A program made the translations under genes and the position numbers. 64,000 nucleotides of DNA from Roridomyces roridus (Eukaryota; Basidiomycota; Agaricomycetes; Agaricales; Mycenaceae). The notes under the pieces are model-generated. The model was not told the origin of the DNA, searched no databases, and saw only the letters and a program-made list of their open reading frames with translations. Position 1 is the first letter of the stretch. Each line of letters opens with the position of its first letter. The DNA is taken from positions 1 to 64,000 of the forward strand of contig JARKIF010000128.1 of NCBI GenBank assembly GCA_029378245.1. The letters are read 5' to 3'. Shown here piece after piece: positions 57,641-64,000 of the stretch.

Positions 57641-58560
57641 ATGGGAGATATATCAGTAGAATGGAAGAACGAGAAGGAATAATGTATGTATTGTACGGGA
57701 CTGGATCTCGCATGTCGTAGTTTTGTCGTAATTGCTTTCTACAATAGTTCTGTAATCTGCTCGCATTCCTGGAATCCGAAGACGTGTTAGAAACGGGGAC
57801 GCAGAAAGCATGGATGGTTCCTACCTACGCGTCCGTTTATACCACCATATGACCTCCGTTGAACGTTCGCCACGAGTACATGAACGCGGATGCAGCTTTC
57901 CTTCCAGGGCCGGTTGAACGAAAAGCGGCTTTGCATGGGTGCCAACTTCGCCTGGCACCCTCCACCGTCGGAATGCAACAAATTTTGGGTTTGGGCCAGT
58001 GAGCCGGTCCGAGTACGTTGATATACTTGGACAGCGGAGCAAGACGGGTAGGATTGATTCGAACGGGCTCGGAGCCAGACGTCGATACGGCGGTCAATTG
58101 GAAATTACGTCTCGGGAGTCGGCCGCCGGAGGCCCGGAGCTGAAGAAAGGGCCAGGACTGGAGCACACTCGAGCTTGAATCTTGAGAAGATGAGGCGGCA
58201 GGTCGAGGGCAATGGACACTGGGGTGGTCGGAAACTTCTATGGGGTCAGGAATAAGACCGAGAGTGTCCAGTACGCAGCAAGTATGCTGTGTGCAGGCCC
58301 TTGGAAGAGCCGCGATGGCTGGCGTCGAATCGGAGGCTCCCTATAGCTTGAGGGTGCCATGCTGGCACTACAATGCAATGCAAAGAAGTCTCGCTGGTAC
58401 TATGGGTATCGGGAGAGAGCAGAGGGTAAGCAGGACAGGACAAGTTGACGGTAAGAAAAGACCCGTTGGCAGCCGTTGCGGCCAAATCGGGATGACCAAC
58501 TTGCTCTCTCTCTCTTCACCACCACTTTGCACCCATATGCCCTGCTGATTGCCCTGGAAT
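57420..58560. repeat. Tandem duplication, downstream unit
   Basis: Second unit of the local duplication (first at 54890-56600), with an internal deletion in the gene part and more divergence after 57840. It ends just before the acyl-CoA dehydrogenase promoter. Confidence 0.6.
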
Positions 58561-58679
58561 AACACAGGGAAGCTTCCATATTCTCCGACCCGCCGTACGA
58601 GTGAGATTTGATACAGACTACCGCTCTCACGACTCGAAGTTGTCCGGACCGACAACCTGCTCCACAGCAAACTTCCGTC

Positions 58680-59993
58680 ATGTCCTTTCCAACGCTCGCA
58701 CGATCATTGCTGTCGGTGTGCCGGACAGCCCAAGCCTCCGCCAGACTCGCTCGCAAGAATGGCTTCTCGACATCTGCCCCCAAGCAGCTGATGAGCACGA
58801 TCGGCTTCACGGACAACCAGCTAACGGTGCGCCAAGCCGTATCGACCGTGTGCGCTCAATTCCCCAACACGTACTGGCAAGAACGAGACCAGACCGAGGA
58901 GGATCCGAAGGAGTTTCACGCGGCGCTGGCGAAGGACGGCTGGTTAGGCATCGCGCTGCCCGAGTCCCTTGGTGGAGCCGGATTGGGCATCTCCGAGGCT
59001 ACGATGATGATGCAGACGATCGCAGAGTCTGGTGCGGGGATGCAAGGCGCGCAGTCGATCCACGCCAACGTCTATGCGACTCAGCCGCTAGCCAAGTTTG
59101 GTACGAAGCAGCAGCTCGAGAGCACCATCCCCAATATCATCTCGGGAAAGTGGCGCGTCTGCTTTGGCGTGACGGAGCCCAACGCGGGTCTCGACACGTT
59201 GCGGCTCTCGACGACGGCGAAGAAGCTTTCGGATGGCTCGTACTCGGTGACGGGGCAGAAGATTTGGATTACGTGTGCGCAGGTGGCCTCCAAGATGATA
59301 CTGCTCGCACGGACGACGCCTCTCGAGGAGGTGAAGAAGCCGAGCGAGGGCCTGTCGATATTCTGCATCGACCTCGATCGCTCACAGCCGGGCCTCACCA
59401 TGCGGAGGATCAAGAAGATGGGCGGGCGCGGCGTCGACGCCAACGAGGTCTTTTTCGATAACTATCACATCCCGGCGGACTCACGGATCGGGGAGGAGGG
59501 TAAGGGCTTCAAGATCATTCTACATGGTATGAATGCCGAGCGGTGTCTACTGGCCGGCGAGGCGCTGGGATTGGGCTACGCGGCGCTCGCCAAGGCGACC
59601 GAGTATGCACGCACGCGGGTTGTGTTCCAGCGCCCTATAGGACAGAACCAGGCTATCGCCCACCCATTAGCTGACGCCTACATGAAGCTCGAAGGCGCCA
59701 AGCTCGCGACCTACCACGCAGCGAGGCTATACGACGACAGCAGGACGAACGATTCGATTCGTCCGGATGCTGTCGGGGTGGCTGCCAATTCAGCCAAATA
59801 TATGGCAGCGGAGGCGGCGTTTGCGGCTTGTGAGCGCGCGGTGTTGACTCATGGGGGCATGGGCTACGCGGTTGAGTATGATGTGGAGCGGTGGTTCCGC
59901 GAGTGCCTCGTCCCCCGTATTGCGCCCGTCAGTCGCGAGATGATTCTCAATTATATTAGCGAGAAGGTTCTCGAGCTGCCTCGCAGCTATTGA
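58680..59993 (+). CDS. Mitochondrial acyl-CoA dehydrogenase family protein, intronless
   Basis: A flavoprotein of fatty-acid or branched-chain acyl-CoA oxidation, predicted in the mitochondrial matrix. ATG 58680 starts an Arg/Ser presequence (SFPTLARSLLSVCRTAQASARLARKNGFSTSAPK cleavage-type region). The dehydrogenase fold follows: ALAKDGWLGIALPESLGGAG, CFGVTEPNAGLDTLRLSTTA (FAD/substrate segment), GQKIWITCAQVASKMILLAR, GMNAERCLLAGEALGLGYAAL, RVVFQRPIGQNQAIAHPLAD and LTHGGMGYAVEYDVERWFRE, with the likely catalytic Glu in GYAVEYD. It has 437 residues, a normal length. It is a single exon, unlike nearly all neighbours. The precise substrate class is not resolved. Confidence 0.88.
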   Translation: MSFPTLARSLLSVCRTAQASARLARKNGFSTSAPKQLMSTIGFTDNQLTVRQAVSTVCAQFPNTYWQERDQTEEDPKEFHAALAKDGWLGIALPESLGGAGLGISEATMMMQTIAESGAGMQGAQSIHANVYATQPLAKFGTKQQLESTIPNIISGKWRVCFGVTEPNAGLDTLRLSTTAKKLSDGSYSVTGQKIWITCAQVASKMILLARTTPLEEVKKPSEGLSIFCIDLDRSQPGLTMRRIKKMGGRGVDANEVFFDNYHIPADSRIGEEGKGFKIILHGMNAERCLLAGEALGLGYAALAKATEYARTRVVFQRPIGQNQAIAHPLADAYMKLEGAKLATYHAARLYDDSRTNDSIRPDAVGVAANSAKYMAAEAAFAACERAVLTHGGMGYAVEYDVERWFRECLVPRIAPVSREMILNYISEKVLELPRSY

Positions 59994-60515
59994 CGCCTGT
60001 AGGAGAAGTTTCAATTGTATTTTTATGCGTGTTCCGTGCAAACTGAAGAAACGGTTTGAGAGGATGTCGCAAATTCAAAGGAGGACCAAGAACAGTCAAT
60101 AAAACAGCGTCAAGAAGTAGATGTTAGTTCAATCGAATATAGTCGCTTAGAACGAAGAACGAGTCCTCTTCCAGCTTGACTGCAAAATTTCTCTTTGGTG
60201 CACACACGCAATCCGTTCAAGTTTTTTCCATTCTCCTCTCCATCCTCTGGCAGTGTTTACGGTAAGAGTGGCCTTCCGCGGGGTAGCTCAGGTCACGAGT
60301 GTGCTGATCCCGAACTCCGATTTCGGATGCTGCGAAAGCCCGCATTGGGCTCCAAGTAAGACACCCTACGAGAGAGATGTAAAGTCAATGCGGTAAGGGC
60401 TATAAGGCAGGTAAATTGGTGCAGGCGGTCAAGGAGGGAAACCTCTACAGTCGCGTCACCTTATTCGTGAGTGAGTCTCGGATCCGGATACAGTAAGTGT
60501 ACGTACGGAGCTCAC
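59994..60515. other. Convergent intergenic region
   Basis: About 520 bp between the dehydrogenase stop and the end of the minus-strand F-box-like gene. A GGGGTAGCTCAGG string near 60280 recalls a tRNA 5' half, but no cloverleaf can be completed. Nothing else is seen. Confidence 0.45.
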
Positions 60516-61190
60516 CTATCGAATGCCCAAGTGCTGCAATCGGGATAAAACTTTGAGAACATCATCTACCAAAAGGACGGTTGTTGGGCCAATGATATCC
60601 GCCTCTCGAACGATAGTCAAAACTTTGACAGTCGACGCGAAGCGGCTCAACGAGGAAAAATCGAGAACCGAGCGATCCTGGTGAATCTGGATACGCTCGA
60701 GCGGCCTGGCAGAGTTGGCTTCGGAGACGCGGCGCGTCAATTGCGATCAGGTTGGAAAATTGACGATCGCCGAAGGTATAGGACACCGTGGACGGCAGAG
60801 AGAGGACTCGTAAGTATATGCGTTTGTTGAGCGAAAAAGACGGTACAAGCCATGCTGAAATACGTATTGAAAAAGTGTTCGAGCTGGAAGGGTCCCTCCA
60901 GCATGCATTCCTGAATAAGTATTTGTCACGGGCGTAGAACCCGGGACGTGGTGCACAGCCAGGCGCTTGAAGTTAGTACAACGGGTGAAGGCATACGCGT
61001 CACTGCCAAGCACCACGACTTGACGAGTCGCATATCGCAATCCCGCAAATCCAGTGTCCACACTGCGATATGGCATCTTCCGTTGGGCCTGGTCTCGGAA
61101 AGAATGGGAGATTCTACAGAGCGGAGCTAGGCTCGTGTTGACGTGGTCGCATATAATGGAGCATATTTCGGGTGGAAGCAAGGACGCCAT
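60516..61190 (-). CDS. F-box-like protein, possibly frameshifted
   Basis: ATG 61190 gives MASLLPPEICSIICDHVNTSLA, then LCRISHSFRDQAQRKMPYRSV, an F-box-type N-terminus expected to bind Skp1 in an SCF ubiquitin ligase. It continues to FTRCTNFKRLAVHHV and an intron near the NTYSG codons. Later pieces (STVSYTFGDRQFSNLIAI and SVLDFSSLSRFASTVKVL) look like the LRR-type body of such proteins but lie in different frames, with no clear intron between them near 60740. It ends GIR with TAG at 60516-60518. Either an unseen intron or a frameshift is present. The start is only 88 bp from the divergent F-box/ankyrin gene. Confidence 0.45.
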
Positions 61191-61278
61191 GGTGGTCGAG
61201 TCGGAGATGGAGCGATGGGCAAGTGATTTGATCGTGATGCGTGCATCTCGGCAAAACGGCTCTTGTTCCTGCACCACC

Positions 61279-62289
61279 ATGTCGACCAATTATTTCGACT
61301 CAGTGCCACCTGAGTTGATTTTTCTACTCTCTACATCCCTTTCAAAGGCCTCCCTCAACTCTTTCATCTCGACTTGTCATCGTTTCCACGAGATACTCCA
61401 GCCGGAGCTGGAATCGCGCCTCTCCCCAGCTCTCGCCAAAGCACTGCTGCACTGGGCAGCAGCAGCCAAACCCCACATCGTCGCAAAACTTCTCGCCCCT
61501 CCTCACTCCGTCTGTGCAGACCACAGACAGTCCAATTCCCAGCTCTTCGGCCCTCCAACCCCGCTCCACCTCGCCGTACGAGCAAGGAACCTCGAATCTG
61601 CTGCACTGCTCCTCGAGGCTGGTGCTGATCCCAGACAGGAATTGGAGTTGACTTGTGGGGAATCCCGTCAGCCACTGCATTTAGCTGCTCTAAGGAGCGA
61701 CTTTGATATGATCGAGCTGTTGCTTGACCACGGTGCCCCCATCGACTCCCTATCGCGCCCCGGTGGTTCCGCAACGACTGTGCTTCACCATTTCTGTACC
61801 ACCGGGTCCCTCGAAACAGTCGAGCTCCTCCTGTCGCGAGGCGCCGATCTGTCAGTAGCCGGCAACCGGGGCCCCGCACTCGGCTTCGCTGTCCATGCCG
61901 ATCACCTCCCAGTTGTCAAGTACCTCCTGCGGAATGGCGCGGACGCCTCAGTTACAGTTCCGCTTTCCGTTCTTCTCGACTTTCCCCCACGATCTGCGAA
62001 CCTCCTCTACGTCGCCATGGGTATTCCGAAGCCGGAAATCGCTTTCATGAGACGGCAGGCGGGGTTGGAGATGCAACGATGGGAGGGTTTGCCGCTGGAT
62101 GAGAAGCGAAAACAGATTATGGCGCACTTGCTGGCACATGGTTGCAGCAAGGAAGACACCATGGGAACGATTACGATGCATCTTACTGCCCTGGCGAGCG
62201 GAGCTGGGTACGGCGAGGAGGAGTTCCTTCAAATCGTCCGGGAGATGATCAAACAAGCGGAGGATGCGATTCCGACTCTGGTTTTGTGA
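61279..62289 (+). CDS. F-box/ankyrin-repeat protein
   Basis: A single exon of 336 residues from ATG 61279 (ACCACCATG context). An F-box-like start (NYFDSVPPELIFLLSTSLSKA, FISTCHRFHEILQPEL) is followed by ankyrin repeats: PTPLHLAVRARNLESAALLL, QPLHLAALRSDFDMIELLLD, TVLHHFCTTGSLETVELLLS, PALGFAVHADHLPVVKYLLR and a weaker one after that. It is probably a substrate adaptor of SCF ubiquitin ligases. The stop is TGA 62287-62289. A longer frame upstream overlaps the divergent gene and is unlikely to be used. Confidence 0.8.
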   Translation: MSTNYFDSVPPELIFLLSTSLSKASLNSFISTCHRFHEILQPELESRLSPALAKALLHWAAAAKPHIVAKLLAPPHSVCADHRQSNSQLFGPPTPLHLAVRARNLESAALLLEAGADPRQELELTCGESRQPLHLAALRSDFDMIELLLDHGAPIDSLSRPGGSATTVLHHFCTTGSLETVELLLSRGADLSVAGNRGPALGFAVHADHLPVVKYLLRNGADASVTVPLSVLLDFPPRSANLLYVAMGIPKPEIAFMRRQAGLEMQRWEGLPLDEKRKQIMAHLLAHGCSKEDTMGTITMHLTALASGAGYGEEEFLQIVREMIKQAEDAIPTLVL

Positions 62290-62433
62290 TTTTCGTTGGG
62301 TCCTTTAGCTATGTTCTCTTCTATTTTCTTTGGAACGTTGTGCCCGGACTTGTGTGAATCGACACTAATTGAATTCTTTTGTTGTTGAGACATCAACATA
62401 GGAGCTACAATTCAGTCTCTCCTTCACCCCCCC

Positions 62434-63327
62434 ATGTCGACAATGCCTGAACTGCGCGAATTCGTTGTATCTCAAACTGTGGACACAGATGCAATACACC
62501 TCCGGGCCAGAATGAATACGGAGTTTGATGCACGCCAGGTAGAGTCGTCCAGTCCCTTGAGGTCTTTCCATTCACGCTCCTCTCACTCAGACAGGCAAAG
62601 TCGATATCGAATACGCTCGTCCTGGTACCACCATACCCATCAAGATTGGATACATATCCCTCGATGTGATTGATTTCACCGAGGCGCGCGTTCAGGGTTT
62701 CTTCGACTGTCTCGATGGACATTCTCAGGTGCGCCCTTGTATATTATTCGCCCTCATTCTCCTTGATTGTAACAAATAAATAAGGAACTCGGCCAACTTG
62801 CCTTGTATTTCGACTCTTTCGGCTATCTTCGTCCTAACAACGGATGTTGGAACCCGGCCGACTTTCAGGGCGAACGGTCCCTTGTTTATATCCCGGAATT
62901 CGTGGTCGACGAGGCGTGGAGGGGGAAGGGCGTTGGGCGAGCCGTTTTCCCCAGGCTTTTTGAACTGCCCCAGTTGAACGGTGCTGGATTCATCTTCGCG
63001 TGGCCGACCGTGTTGGGCCACCTTGAGCCCCGCGTCAATGGGAACTACGATCAGCAGGCCTGGGAGACGAAACGTGACCGGATTGTTGAGTTTTTCAGAA
63101 AGGCGAGTACCAGTTGTTCAGCGTTGAAAACTCTACTTGTCAATGATTATTGACTGAACGTCCAGGCTGGATTTCGCCGTCTTGGCAACTCTATCTTTTT
63201 CTGCTTGGCAAAGGACGGCGGACACACATCCCACTCCATTCTAATCGATGGAGAGGCACCGTACCAACAGCTTCCTCCGCCCATCACCGAGGAGGAGTTC
63301 AGGCGTCAATTCTGGGCGCACATTTAG
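62434..63327 (+). CDS. GNAT-family N-acetyltransferase
   Basis: ATG 62434 gives MSTMPELREFVVSQTVDTDA. Exon 2 begins with TGKVDIEYARPGTTIPIKIG after a CTCAG acceptor, exon 3 with ELGQLALYFDSFGYLRPNN. The acetyl-CoA signature is EFVVDEAWRGKGVGRAVF (R/QxxGxG/A loop), followed by LNGAGFIFAWPTV. The last exon, AGFRRLGNSIFFCLAKDGG, is joined across a 63-nt intron (63103-63165) with a GC donor (AAG/GCGAGT). It ends RRQFWAHI, TAG 63325-63327. The degenerate relative at 54874 shares this exon plan. The substrate is unknown. Confidence 0.8.
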
Positions 63328-63609
63328 CGATTTTGATGTCACACCGTCGAATAGGTTCTCCAATAAAAACGAATTTTGTAGCAAATGAAAAGTGGCGGTA
63401 GTCCAAGGCGGAACTCGATTCAATTTCCAAAACAAGGAAAAGCAAGGGCAATTCAACACTTTGGGAGCTCGCGCCGATTGAACAGACTGCGGCCAGGACG
63501 CTTCTGAATTTGTTCAGTCGAATTTAGGGCTCAGTCCCCAATGCATTTTGAACGGTACAACAATTTTTATTGGTACACCTACAATTACATATACAGACTC
63601 GACTAGGGC
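63328..63609. other. Convergent intergenic region
   Basis: About 280 bp between two stops. Nothing recognised. Confidence 0.4.
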
Positions 63610-64000
63610 TCAAACAACATTTCCGCTCGCATCAAACCCGACATCCAAAATGGCAGGACCAGCCACGGTCGTCGAATCATCCAGCGTCCCATTGCTGCTC
63701 GTAACAAAAGCGAACACATATCCGCGGAGGTCGGACGGGATATCGACTTTGCTGTCGTTGTGGATGGGCTGGAAGGCCGGGGCACCAATGCCAGACGCGA
63801 ACGCGACGAAAAGTGAGCCGTTATTCTGCGCGGAGAACGTGAGCGTCCCCGTCGAGCCCGGCTTGCCTTCAAGGGTCAGGGCGGGGTAGGGCGTGAGAGT
63901 GGGAAGCGAGGCAGCGTTGCCGTCGGGGCAGGACGCGATGAACTGGGCGGCCAAGGTGTATACGGCGTTGAGCCCGAGAGGCGTCTGGAACGCGGTGTCC
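63610..64000 (-). CDS. C-terminal part of a ferritin-like/Rds1-type protein (partial)
   Basis: The frame is open to the window edge and reads TPLGLNAVYTLAAQFIASCP, then LTPYPALTLEGKPGSTGTL, FSAQNNGSLFVAFASGIGAP and SDLRGYVFAFVTSSNGTLDD, ending DASGNVV with TAG at 63610-63612. The layout recalls the C-terminal beta-rich part of fungal Rds1-like secreted stress proteins with a ferritin-like domain upstream, but the diagnostic part lies outside the window. No intron is seen in this portion. Confidence 0.55.
   Translation of the reverse strand, partial: DTAFQTPLGLNAVYTLAAQFIASCPDGNAASLPTLTPYPALTLEGKPGSTGTLTFSAQNNGSLFVAFASGIGAPAFQPIHNDSKVDIPSDLRGYVFAFVTSSNGTLDDSTTVAGPAILDVGFDASGNVV

Noticed and set aside
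60275..60400. Possible tRNA (GGGGTAGCTCAGG resembling an A box)
   Set aside because: No matching acceptor stem, no T-arm with GTTCRANTC, and no plausible anticodon arm at the right spacing.

Overview
This is nuclear DNA from a filamentous basidiomycete, most likely an Agaricomycete. Genes are densely and shortly intronised: most introns are about 45-60 nt with GT..AG ends, and a few are GC..AG. A fungal Zn2Cys6 regulator, an S1/P1-type nuclease, a DHA1 drug:H+ antiporter and an Agaricomycete-type tyrosine-recombinase retrotransposon are present. The duplicated TPR genes and the F-box/ankyrin genes suggest a Rhizoctonia-like or Ceratobasidium-like genome, but this is an inference that was not checked against any database.

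Layout. 1-3430 holds no convincing gene. 3463-5067 (+) is a Zn2Cys6 transcription factor. 5.1-9.8 kb is gene-free apart from a 358-bp TA-flanked MITE at 8106-8463. 9.8-17.5 kb (-) has two FHA-domain protein kinases: a CHK2/Cds1-like one and a divergent one with HGD in place of HRD. They flank a PNPOx-like/ferredoxin-reductase fusion. 18.0-21.0 kb is bounded by a perfect 19-bp inverted repeat and looks like a degraded or non-autonomous DNA transposon.

21.0-44.8 kb is a large inverted duplication. Each arm carries an AP-2 sigma adaptin gene and a large helical-N-terminus/TPR gene. On the left arm the AP-2 sigma copy is a wreck, and the TPR gene is split by a roughly 7.6-kb tyrosine-recombinase (Ngaro/DIRS-like) retrotransposon with gag, RT-RNase H and YR genes. 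On the right arm AP-2 sigma is intact, but the TPR gene carries a roughly 300-bp insertion and is broken. Between the arms lie three ordinary genes: a mitochondrial tRNA 2-thiouridylase, a glycerol-phosphate acyltransferase and an S1/P1 nuclease. A third TPR 3'-end fragment sits beside the right arm.

46-64 kb is mostly single-copy host sequence: a DHA1 MFS transporter, a conserved Agaricomycete hypothetical protein with a fused acidic tail, an uncertain low-complexity gene, a HAD phosphatase, a degenerate GNAT-like gene with a truncated second copy (part of a local tandem duplication), an intronless acyl-CoA dehydrogenase, two head-to-head F-box genes, a canonical GNAT acetyltransferase, and the 3' end of a secreted or ferritin-like gene running off the window.

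The observations I rate highest are (a) an in-phase 497-nt intron-like block inside the reverse transcriptase, made of about nine small hairpins with a conserved six-base loop and compensating stem changes, and (b) the inverted duplication with reciprocal decay of its two arms.
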